Assembly (NCBI RefSeq): GCF_964355755.1
Contig: NC_092672.1
Span: 14,812,501 to 14,876,500, forward strand
Origin: Antedon mediterranea
Taxonomy: Eukaryota; Echinodermata; Crinoidea; Comatulida; Antedonidae
Reading direction: 5' to 3'
Length of the DNA: 64,000 nucleotides
Shown here piece after piece: positions 23,236 through 35,100 of this stretch (positions are counted from its first letter, which is position 1; each line of letters starts with the position of its first letter). The notes under the pieces are model-generated. The model was not told the DNA's origin, did not search any database, and saw nothing but the letters and a program-made list of their open reading frames with translations. Made by a program: the position numbers and the translations under genes.

Positions 23236-24154
23236 TCCATGGCAACGGATTTCGTCTTATTTACTAAAATAATATAAACGTTCTGAAAGCATACCTACAT
23301 GTGTCTGAGTTCTTGCGTATCTGTCCGCGATAAGCTGATTTTTTTAAAGTTTTTGTAGTATTTATTTCGGTTTTTAGTCATAATAATACAGTAATAATCA
23401 TTATAAAATGAAAACGTAATAACAGCAAATGTTGTCGTTTGTAATTAAATGTTAAATTATTGGAGGTTACCTTTTATTATTATTCTCATATCCGTCATTG
23501 TATACAAGGGGATTTGTTTTATAAACAGCAATAATCTACTTAGATTCAGTATTCTAAAATGCTCACTTAGCAGCAATGAGGCTGGTATCCACTTAAATAG
23601 TTTCATGATTTTAAAATACAAGTGACTACTTAAAAATGTATTAAATATTTTCGAAATGTTAAAACAGTTTAATATTTTCCAAAACTTGCAAAACAAAACA
23701 ACAACAACCATTTTTAAAACCATTTTAAAAAAGCACATTACTTCATTATCTGTTAAATAAAATGAAAATACAAATTATGTATAAAAGATATTCATGTTTA
23801 CTTTTAATAATTCAAGTTTTCATCATCACAGACTAGTGGGTATTTCAGTGTACTACTATTCGTAGTAAATAATAGATTAAAAACTATTCATAAATGAAAA
23901 AAAAATAGAATGCAGCACAGCCGACAACTGACATCTTCCATGTAAAACAGCGCCCTCAAGTATTAACTTGACCAAATACGACGTACCCAAATACGATGAA
24001 AGTTGTGCTTTTTTCATACGAGTGTGTACATATTATTATACTTTTTAGGTCAATAGTTTTTGCCATTATAATATCAAACATATGATTGTTATCTAAAAGT
24101 GTAATAAAACTGGGTTTAAATGTAATATAAATATACTTTAAATAGCATTAAACT
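23236..24154. other. No feature supported
   Basis: AT-rich sequence with an open frame on the minus strand (23457-23738) that lacks any recognisable motif and has AT-rich, hydrophobic composition. Confidence 0.4.
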
Positions 24155-24256
24155 TGGGTAGGAGCCAGCCAATGATGGGTACGGGTCAGCCAATGATGGG
24201 TACGGGGCAGCCAAAATTTTGGGTACGAGTAAGCCAAAATTTGGGTACGGGTTGAC
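24155..24256. repeat. CGTACCCA array in reverse orientation
   Basis: Four to five units of GGGTACGGGTCAGCCAATGAT type, the reverse complement of the units at 15880-16745 and 21479-21657. Confidence 0.8.
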
Positions 24257-24261
24257 CTGTA

Positions 24262-24510
24262 TTCGGCTAGCCTAGTAGGCTCTAGGCATAGCCATAGGTA
24301 GGCGAGGCCTAGTAAAGGCTAGGCCTATTATCTAGCTAGTAGGGCCTAGGCTAGACTAAACCTAACCTACTGTACTAGCTAGGCCTAGTAGACGCTAGTT
24401 TCCTTTCGCAACTGTCTTTTATTTATTTTGATTGACTCCAAATTTGTTAAAGTAGGCCTACTACTAGGCTAGGGCTTAGGCTTAACTTATCATAAATACC
24501 TAGCCTACCC
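24262..24510. repeat. TAGGCCTAG-rich low-complexity tract
   Basis: Runs of GGCTAGCCTAG, AGGCCTAG and CTAGGC, interrupted by ordinary sequence. Confidence 0.7.
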
Positions 24511-24599
24511 TACCACACCTTAGAATTATCGCAGTGGGTAAAGATATGGTACCGTATCCTAACTTTTGTTTGCTAAATGTACGGTTATGTCATAATCAG

Positions 24600-24604
24600 C
24601 CAAT
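24600..24604 (+). promoter_or_regulatory. CCAAT box, possible TRAIP promoter
   Basis: CCAATGGGG within the first non-repetitive stretch upstream of TRAIP. The first coding exon of TRAIP has a splice acceptor before its ATG, so a 5' untranslated exon must lie upstream, and this region is a plausible place. No TATA box and no donor site could be chosen with confidence. Confidence 0.25.
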
Positions 24605-26185
24605 GGGGTGGTGGTACGTGTGTGATGTCATTGTATTAGGACTTAGGATTTGTTTTATCGCGAAAACAGTGATCAACCGCTTAACATTTTCTTTATGCTT
24701 TATTTATCGCTATCACCGTCGCATGTGACAAAAACTAAATGTAGCCTACGTCTGTTGTTATTGAAAAGCCAAAACATGTTGATTTTAATTCTAGAATACA
24801 GAAAACCGTTTCAAAAGAGGCCTACTACGTACTACATTATAACCTATAGCCTCATTATATGAGTTTGTTTGTGTAGGTAGGGAAAGCGGTGCCAGAATGT
24901 GAGCGCTGATTTCTGTGACTCAGCCCTGGGGCTACTGCGTGCCTAAATCATAGTATTTGAGGGCCCCTTTATTATCCGCATTTGCTTGTTTATGGTCACC
25001 ATCTGTAAACCAAGTTTAATAAAAAAAAAATATAGGCCTAAATAGGCCATTTGGAATAAAAATAAAACCCTCATAATAGTAACTATGGACAAATGAACTA
25101 GACGCAACACAATTTCCAACATTGAATTATATTTACAGTACTTCTAATTTGGCTATCAACATATCAGATTATAATACTACTACTGTATGTTGTATAATGA
25201 AATAATATTTGAGATTGAGTGCATGATTTAAACGCTTTATTTATGTCCACTAACTACAGCATTAACGTTGTCACCCGTTGTTAAACTTCTGGATTCACAG
25301 AATGAGCGCAGTGATGCTCTGATTTAGGGTCGCTTGATATCCTTAGCACATTATTAGTGGTAACATGTTTTACAGAATTTTTTGACAAAATATATTGAAA
25401 TTAAATGTGTATTTCAATAGATGAATTCAAGATAGTTGCATTCCACCGAGTCTTTAACCCTCTATTATAGTTGCTCTTTTGGCACTCCATAGAAACTAAA
25501 ATATTGAAATTTGAGTATGGGAAATTCGCGAACAGTATGCGTGAAACACGTCTGTAAAATCTTTTTCTGTGATTCTCCTTAATAAAAGTTCTTACAGAGG
25601 CACCACTACATCCAGACCATGTATACCATGATCAGAAAATGATTTGTTGAATGTAAATTTATTTTCAACGGGTGTTCACACAAAACGATGAATTCTAATC
25701 AGATTGGACATTATGTTTTGTGTTAAATTGGGAACAATTTTGTTTTAAGTAGTACCACTGCTAGGTAAAATATAGTTTTATGTCTGAGTAAATGTGTTAA
25801 TTGTTTGCCATGTTTATTTTAAAAGAGTTATTACTATATTTGTAAGTAAATCATGATACAAATTACTTTTTAAAAGTTCTATTAAATAAATAATTTATAA
25901 TCCAAGAAATCTAATAGATTAGTAAACACTGCCCTAAACAAGGTTTTATGAAAACATTTTTATGCCCTTAAATTAATATAAGGATCTGCTACTTTAATTT
26001 ACAGTAGGTACATTTCAAATAAATTAAAGACAAAATGAATACTATGTTGTGTCAATTATAGCCGGCTAACCCAGAGCATTCATATTCTGCTTTTATCAAT
26101 CCGCCCCAGCTGTTGACTTTGATTGTTTTTGTGTTACTGTATATACTGTACATCATTTTATTACAATTCTGGATTTTTTTTTTAG
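24605..26185. other. Upstream region of TRAIP, 5' untranslated exon not located
   Basis: Mostly AT-rich. The segment 25440-25720 (with TTTTGGCACTCCATAGAAAC) is a diverged copy of 61455-61810 (TTTTGGCGCTCCATAGAAAC), so it is a dispersed repeat. Confidence 0.45.
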
Positions 26186-26195
26186 ACCTCTGTGT

Positions 26196-29100
26196 ATGAT
26201 GATAAAGGCAACTTGTGTTATTTGTCAGGAATTTTTTCAAACAGATCAGTGCATTTATTCAACAACCTGTGGACATGTCTTTCATGAAGTTTGGTAAGAT
26301 ACTGTAAAAAGGGTCACATTAATCACATTAATGATTTGACTGTTAAAATGCTGACCTTAAATGAAATGGTTTACACAACTTTAAAAAAATGCATTTTAAT
26401 ACCAATTTGAATTAGAATGTTTCTTTTAAAGACTTAATTAATTATTTTATATTTCACCAGCTTGTTGAAATGGATTCAAACATCACCAACTTGTCCTCAT
26501 TGTCGTCAAACAGCTAGACTTAAAAACATTGTCCGCCTTTTCTTTGAAACTGATAATGATGATGATGATGATACTTTGGACCCAACAAAATTAAAGGTAA
26601 TAAAATTTACCATTTTGGTATAAAAATCTGTAAGAATGATATTTCTATGGATACAAAATTGAGTGTAATGACTTTTTTCCAATGTATATTAACTGCATTT
26701 TTTGATTTAGGATGAATTGGACCACGTCAATGCAGAACTAGCTAATTTCAACAAATTGAAATCTGATTTAGAAACAGATAAAAAGAATTTGAATGCAAAA
26801 GTTAAGAAACTAAGCTCTGATATAAAATCTATAACCAAAGAGCTTCAAGTGGAACAAACTACAAACCAAGCATTAAGAGTAAGTACACACTTACTTACGG
26901 CCATACTGCGTTGAAACACCGGTTCTCGTCAGATCACCGAAGTTAAGCAACGTTGGGCCCGGTTGCGTTCTGGATGGGAGACCATCTAGAAATCGTGACG
27001 GGTGCTGTATATACTGGAGAGTGATGGTGTAATGGTAATATCGGACTAGCATGTGATAGGCATGGGTTCGAGGTTATCTGTACCATACTAATTGCATCCT
27101 TAGGCAAGATGCTTTACTCTCATTGCCTAATCTGGTAGGCGCTGCACTGCTGGCTGCCGTGGGTCCGTGGAGGGCCTAATCCGAATTTCCTCACTGAGGA
27201 CAAATATTAATACAAAATACAAAAAATACTTATCCCGGTGTAAAGATCCCATCATATTTGCTTACGATATCAATTCTGATTCAACTACTTGGTGTATACT
27301 ATAAATCAACAGTAAATTAACATTCCACTCTCATCTAGATTATGTTTGTAGTAAGGCAATCAAACTCCTTGGTTTTGTTTCAAGATGTAGAAAGCAATGG
27401 TTTGGATGGCAATGCTAAATCTTTACAAGGCACTGATATGGCCTCTGTCCCTCATCTGTTAATAGTTGGGTTCATATCGAACTTAGGGCGAGATAAGTAC
27501 TGATCTAGTTAAATTTTACGAGAGCGGTAATTCGATTAAATTCATTAAATTGCGTTCGACGGCTCATGTTAGGGCGAGATAACTTAAGCATCACATGCTC
27601 GCGACCCCGCCGACACAAACAGGAAGTACAGTTGAACAGGTTAGGGCACTTTATTGTGGGCTATTCCTTGTGTGTATACGCACCCATTCTACCACCTTCT
27701 TCTTTTTCGAGTACTGCTTAACGATCCGTCGACACAATGCTTCCTCAGTTATTATTATTATTATCGGGGTTTTTTACCTATATTTTTACAAATGATTAAT
27801 GACGACACTGAACTAGATGAAGGTACTGCTTTGCTGCTGTTTGCGTTAGTTGTTGAGTTCGTTTCTCGCTGCATGGAATCCCAGCGAATGATGCGATAAC
27901 GACGACGGCTCAGATACCTACGATATGCCGAGGAACAGCGCGAACTTGGGGAGATCATGCAATGTTTCTTTTACATACAAGCCTAGATGTAACATTTTTT
28001 GTCTTCGCTTTTACTTTTTCGGACATGATGAATGCGGTACAGATGTATTGAAATAAGTTTTAAAATAGTAATATGACAGATCGTCGCTCTCGGTTAACAT
28101 GTGGTTCAGAAATAAAGCTAATTTGTTGATGTTTATGTGTCAAAGTTGAAATTTGCTTTAATCTGATTGGTGTATTGGTGACCTCCAATTCTGAATGCCT
28201 CATGCTGTGTTAATTACCTTAATCGTTTTCTAGCTTTACCAGTGGATTTACTATTCCGTCGAGGCGATGGCCTTGACTGATCGTAGTCGAGGAAATTCCT
28301 CCATCTCGCCCTAATAATACGTTCACATCGAAGTTATGGCGACATCAACTCGTTAATCTAGTAAATTTATCTCGCCCTAAGTTCGATATGAACGGGCGTA
28401 CATTGGAAAGTCGTTGATATGTCCTCCAATGTTTAACCATAGTCAATCAAGCGCTTGCAGTATTTGATTGACAGCAATGTAGTGTAAATGGGCGTAACTC
28501 AAGTTAATTTTTGCAGTTTTTCAGTCTGTGTTAAATGGCCTTTGAGTTCAATTCATCCTCCTCTCCCAATTGATAATGTAAAAAATGGGTATAATAAAGC
28601 ATTGTTATATTATCATTGAAGTAAAATACTACACATTTATAACAATTGGGCTGATTTTAAGTTGTAATATTGATGTCCAGAAATTTACATTTGTTTCAGA
28701 AACAACTAAAATATTTAAGTATCCAAGGAGATGAAGCTAAAGAAGCAAAGAAAACTGCAACAGTTCTTAAGGAAAAGTTAACACATTTTGAAAGGTATTG
28801 TACTGTCTTTTTTCCTCCTTTTCATGCTGTTACTAGATATATTCAACAGCGGCAATTACAGGATAGATAAACTATTTTGCATTTTGTTCTTAACTAAGTC
28901 TCATTTGAGACTTAGAGAGTGAAATACTGTGAGTACTTAAAAAATTATTGTGTATGAAATGCATAAGAGAGGAATGTATCAAATCATTTCATAGAAGTAG
29001 TTACATAATTCTTGAACAGGATGTGAGTGAACATGCAATATTGGAAATCTAAAATGGAACCTTAAATTAATAACCGTGTGAAAAAAGTAAATTGGCAGCA

Positions 29101-32100
29101 ACAACAGGACAAATTTTTGATAACTTTTGATCAAAATGAGAATCTTTCCCAGCGGTACGTCAAAGATGCCCGATATGGTGCAAATTTGTGGTCTATACAT
29201 CCTACAGCCTGGTGAATAACTCGATGTAACTTAGTATACAGTGGTTGCAGTGATTGCCATGTCTATAAACACAAATAAGAAAATAGCTGTATAGTGTGGT
29301 ATGGTTTGTTAAGATGTAGCCTCATATATTTGCCTAATTGAACATACAAGACATAGGTCTATTTTTTATTTATACTGTATGCCATTAAATATAAACCTTC
29401 GTACATGAGAAAATGGTGGCGGTTTCATCGCTGTTGGTTGTCAACTAAATAAAAAAATAAATAAAATCCATTGCACAGGGGTGTCAATATTGATTTTAAA
29501 AGGGAATTCCCAGAAGTTATCGGTTAAAAAAACTGTTTTTTTACTGGTTTGCTTTTTCTAAAATCAGGTCTATTTTTTTACCCAACATAGCTAGACATTT
29601 TCAAAAGTGCAATTTCCAGCAACCTATTCCCAATCATGATGAGGTTTTGCAGACTCTTGTACAGTATACTTTATTTTTAAGATTGCCTAAAGCTTTTATG
29701 TTATTTTAGGCTTAAAAAAGTCTTGACTGCAAATTCAGAGGCAGTGTCACAAATGATGGAAGAACATGGAGACAAATCAAACGCTTGTAGAGATTTAGCT
29801 ACATACTGTGTTTCACTTAAAAGGTAAGTAGTGTGTTGAGAATAGGATTTTAGACAATTTTCCAACATGTTTAAATTTCCTTATCTCATGTACTATATTG
29901 ACTGTTGGTTCGGCCAATTATATGAATTTTTCTTTTTCTATTTTATTATTCATTTATTTGTAGTTTGAGAGTAAGAAACATGAAATTTTGTTATATTGAT
30001 TAGGTTCACTTTTTAGTTCCTGCCTCTTTATTTACAGTATGTCTTGTATGTACTGTATTTACAGTATGTCTTGTATGTACTGTATTTACAGTATGTCTTG
30101 TATGTACTGTATTTACAGTATGTCTTGTATGTACTGTATTTACAGTATGTCTTGTATGTACTGTATTTACAGTATGTCTTGTATGTACTGTATTTACAGT
30201 ATGTCTTGTATGTACTGTATTTACAGTATGTCTTGTATGTACTGTATTTACAGTATGTCTTGTATGTACGGTATTTACAGTATGTCTTGTATGTACTGTA
30301 TTTACAGTATGTCTTGTATGTACTGTATTTACAGTATGTCTTGTATGTACTGTATTTACAGTATGTCTTGTATGTACTGTATTTACAGTATGTCTTGTAT
30401 GTACTGTATATGTCTTGTATGTACTGTATTTACAGTATGTCTTGTATGTACTGTATTTACAGTATGTCTTGTATGTACTGTATATGTCTTGTATGTACTG
30501 TATTTACAGTATGTCTTGTATGTACTGTATTTACAGTATGTCTTGTATGTACTGTATTTACAGTATGTCTTGTATGTACTGTATTTACAGTATGTCTTGT
30601 ATGTACTGTATTTACAGTATGTCTTGTATGTACTGTATTTAGTTTTTGGCAATAAATAATAATATTAAATCAATAATGTACAGTATGGTTTTCCAGATGA
30701 TATTGTTACTCAGTTTTGTGCTCCAAGACTTGGTAAATATCTTCATAATATTGAGCTTTCACAATGGAACGGTAGACGAAAGGAGACAGTAAATTAGGCT
30801 GCAGGCAAAGACAGTCGTGACAATGAATGAAACGGAGTGTACTAGGTCTATATGCATACACAGTTTATTCTTTTGTATAAATTATCTCCTTTCAGTTCCC
30901 ATCCCGATGTGAAAGCTATTTACCTCCGCAGTATTTGTAATCGATCGCGTTTGTTTGTTAGCAGGATTACTCAAAAAGTTATTGCAGGATCTTTACGAAA
31001 ATGAAAATACAGATAGATTTGTGATCAAAGACCACTCCATTACATTTTAGAGGCAATCCAGACCAGGGTCCCAATTCTGGACCATTTTTTTAGTATTATT
31101 TTCAGACTTGCTTGTGTTAAAAATAAAAGATAGAGAATTTTACAATAAATTTGCAGTCTACGATTTAATGTGATCATATCTTCACAAGTATGTATCATAA
31201 TTAAACCAAATGTTAGTACTAATAAATTTCAGGTCATAGTTCATCATATGGAAATAAAATTACATGCGTAGCGCATATAACGCATGCGTACGATTTCTGT
31301 TTAATTGCAACCTTTGTTTAGTAATTTCATTATATTTTATTCAAATTAAAATTGACAGACTACGCACATGTAGGCTAAAAAATGATGAAAATATGCCTAT
31401 TTTAAAAATGAATATAGATTGTCAGAATGCTCGGGCAATTTTATTTTCTTAAAGTGTATGTATCATATTTATGATTTATTATGAAAATAAGAGAAAAAAA
31501 GTTGATTACGTCATCATTAATTGCATATTAAATTAAACAAATTTAATTTTGACAATCAAACTACAACATTTTTTTGGACCGAAATAACAAACTTAACATT
31601 AACCATCTTCTTTAAAATGTTTATATATTAACGTTGAAAGTATATACTTTGACAGTTCGTCATTTTTTTAAATGCTAATAGTCATCAAAGTAAACAATTA
31701 TGATTCATTGCAGTACTGTATGTACTGCATAGTAAATACGCCGAAGATTCTTTCTTAAACTTTTATTCAGGTGTGTATGTGGTTCGGTGGTCTGTGATCG
31801 CGTCTATAGCACTCGAGGTATCGAGATCGAGTCTCACATTTTTTATATTTGTATTGTTTGTTCAATTTTATTTCTTAGTGTATAAATTATACGCCTGATT
31901 TATAATGAAATCTAGAGAAACTTATGTCTTTATTATTATGGAACAAGGGTAGCTTATGACATATACACGCAGGGATCTTTGATCGGGTTGTTTTTATGCA
32001 AGTGGCTAAATGTGCAGTGATTTCGGCTATTGTATTTGCGCTACAAAGATCCTATCTTTCTGATATATTATAAATAATTAAAGATCATGACAAAATCAAT

Positions 32101-35100
32101 ATATCTTTTAAAAAATAAATTATCATTATTTAAATCAATGCATATAAACTATAATTCGTCATAGTGACGAATTAAATCTAGTTTGTGATTTGTAATTTAA
32201 AAACATAATTTGATTTAATGTACAGGTTTTTTGATAACAGAAGATTCAAAAACCATATTTCTTTTCAAATTCACTTGTTTATTTTTGCCGTTGTTCTATT
32301 GTTATTTTAGTCAACTGAAACTATTGTCAGATGAAGGGCTGGTTATATGTATAACCAATAAACTAAACTCGCATACACATGGCTGTAGTGAAATTAACCT
32401 AATCACACACAGCATTAGGACACATGTTTTCTGGAGAAATCTTATGTAGGAGAATTTTACAGTAGGCGGAGGTATACACTCTTGGATTCTAATTATTATT
32501 GAGACTTCTAAAACTATATTAATTATTATAGTTTTTTCTATAAATTTATCAGGGAATTTGAGAATGCAAAGTTGAACAAATTACATTTAAGAGATGAACT
32601 TTCAGCAACAAAGAAAGAACTGTCTGCAAAAACAAAACAGGTGGGATATATGAATTTTATATCAATAACTTTACACAATATAATAGTATAGTTTTTATTA
32701 AAAAGTATGAAAGTGATATTTTAGGTACTCTGGCTCATTATTTTACATTGTTTTGTTTTTGTTAAATGATATATATATAAAATTAAGGTTTTTAACCAAA
32801 AAAATAAAACAGCTGCTTTAGCCATTTTGGTGATGACATGGTAAAATAGATTTTGACGAGAGGAAAAAGTCCAACTAAAATGTCCACTTGTCGATCTCCA
32901 AGCATTTATTTTGTTCGTTATCATGTTGTTTACTTCAAGCTCCATCAACTTTGTCGTCGTCAACTATTGGGGAAATATTAGTAGTTAGGTAACTGTTTTA
33001 TTATAGGTGGTTGGGATTTGAGATTCAGTTTCAGGTTTTGATCGCATATTTCGTCCTAACGACCTTCGTTGAAGACCACAACCACTATTTTCTGTGCGGC
33101 CTGTCAATTTAAAATATTTTTACCATTATATATGTTTCATAAATATTTAATTTTGACTAAAGACCGATTCATTTGGCTAAATGGAAAATTTGGACTTTTT
33201 GGATAGATAAACTGATTTGACTAAAACAAATAATTTGACTTTGGCCAAATGGCTAAACAAAATGAAATGTTAGTGCTACCCCAGGCCTGTGTATGCTAGT
33301 TATGCTCTGGGCAGTTTGAATTGAGAGAGCGGAAAAGGAAAGGTGGCTGATATGAACTATTTAAGTAAAGTTGCCAAAATAAGATCAAATTTAAAATAGA
33401 GGCGATTGAACTTTTTAACCGATTCTTATGACAAAAACAAAGCTCAACTAACTTTATCTCCAAAATAGACCCTTGCTGAAACCTGCTTCAGAAAACACTG
33501 AGCCATCATGAAAAAAATTGAATAAGTAATTATAGTAGTAATTATAGTCCTCGCATATCACACATAAAAATGATTTGTTTTTTTTTATTACACAAACAGT
33601 TAAATGATTACAAAATAGGAACATTAAACAACCAGAAACAGATACAGTTATTAGAAGAAGAGGTGAGCTGTTTAGAAAAAGATAAAGAGAATTTAAAGAG
33701 GAAGATTCAAGTGCTACAACAGTCTGTGAATTCACCAAGTGGATCTAAAGGCGTTATATCAAGACTGCTTTTTGAAAGGTGAAGCATTTCAATCGGTGTA
33801 ATCAATATCCATTACACAATTATTGTGTATAATTCAATTTAGCTGAACATCAAGTTTTTGTTTTAAATTTTAAATCTTTTATGGCTTTTTAATTAGTCCG
33901 GCACCATTCAGCATGAAAGCCCCAAAACTTCAAGACCCAGGGGATTGGAGTGGAGATACAAGCATAGACCTTCCTTCACAACCGGGTAATCCAATGACAC
34001 CAGACTTTGTAAAGCCTAGTTTGAATATTGCAACCCAGAAAGAATGTAAAGAATTTGGTATTCCATTCATCAAGACTACGTCAATAGCAAATAGTCAGAA
34101 GGTAACATCTTTTTTTTATTTAGTTTTTAGAAAATTTGTTTAATGAAAGGTTAGTTTAACTATATTGAAAGGGTACGATTTATTTTATAAACATCAGTAT
34201 GGTTTTAGAAAGAAATATAGTCAAAATTATCTTTAAAATCTCAAAATAATCTCCAACATCACATAGCCTATGTAAATACGTGAACGTGATTGGTTGAAAC
34301 TGCATCACATGACTACCGCTGCGAGGATCGTATATATCCTCGAGTACGATGATATTGACTGAGTAATTTTCGCGTAATTATCGTGTCCCTGTCATTAAAA
34401 TATAAAATCCAGCAAATTCTCGAGTATGGTGATATTGACTGTGTAATTTTCGTGTGGCCACACAAAAGTCATCTACTGGGTCTTGAACTCGCGATTAAAT
34501 TGTCACTCCATCACAAGACAACGCTTCATGTAAACGACCTAGGCCTAGGTAAATATTTTATTGCCAAGGAATCATTAATTATCTGTATATTATTCTTTAC
34601 AAGGTAAGGTGAATGCAACTAGGCTAGGTAGGAGACGGGCTTATTACGGAGGCCTAGCTACACCCGACCCAGAAGTAGATATTCAACTTGTTGGCTATGT
34701 AATATAACAGATATCGCCTTTTATATCGCTAAAATATAAGATTTTACAACCCCTTGGGAATGATATTTTGTTCGAGGGAATAGATCATACACTGCCATTG
34801 TTCTATAAACTTAAAATTCTTGATATTTATAAATTAAACGAATTTTATGTTCTTAAATTTCTATATTTATCACAACCGAATACCACATTCTATTACTGAT
34901 TACTTACAAACTATTGATAATTCGTATAATACCAGATTAAATAAAACTGTTAATTTAACAAGAGATATCCCGTTTAGAAAAAAATTTGTTGTTAAACGAA
35001 ATTTATTTAATAAAAGAGTTCCACCTTATCACATTTAAAAAATTTGTATTATTTGCTATTTATTTATAGTTATCTTATTTTTCTTCATATTAAATAAGTT

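Noticed and set aside
26893-27013. Functional 5S rRNA gene
   Set aside because: The 5S sequence has changes at conserved positions and runs straight into tRNA-like and SINE core sequence without a T-run terminator. A SINE head explains it better.
30039-30659. Cys/Tyr-rich open frames (MSCMYCIYS repeats) on both strands
   Set aside because: They come from the 27-bp minisatellite within a TRAIP intron. The period is a multiple of three, so no stop arises.
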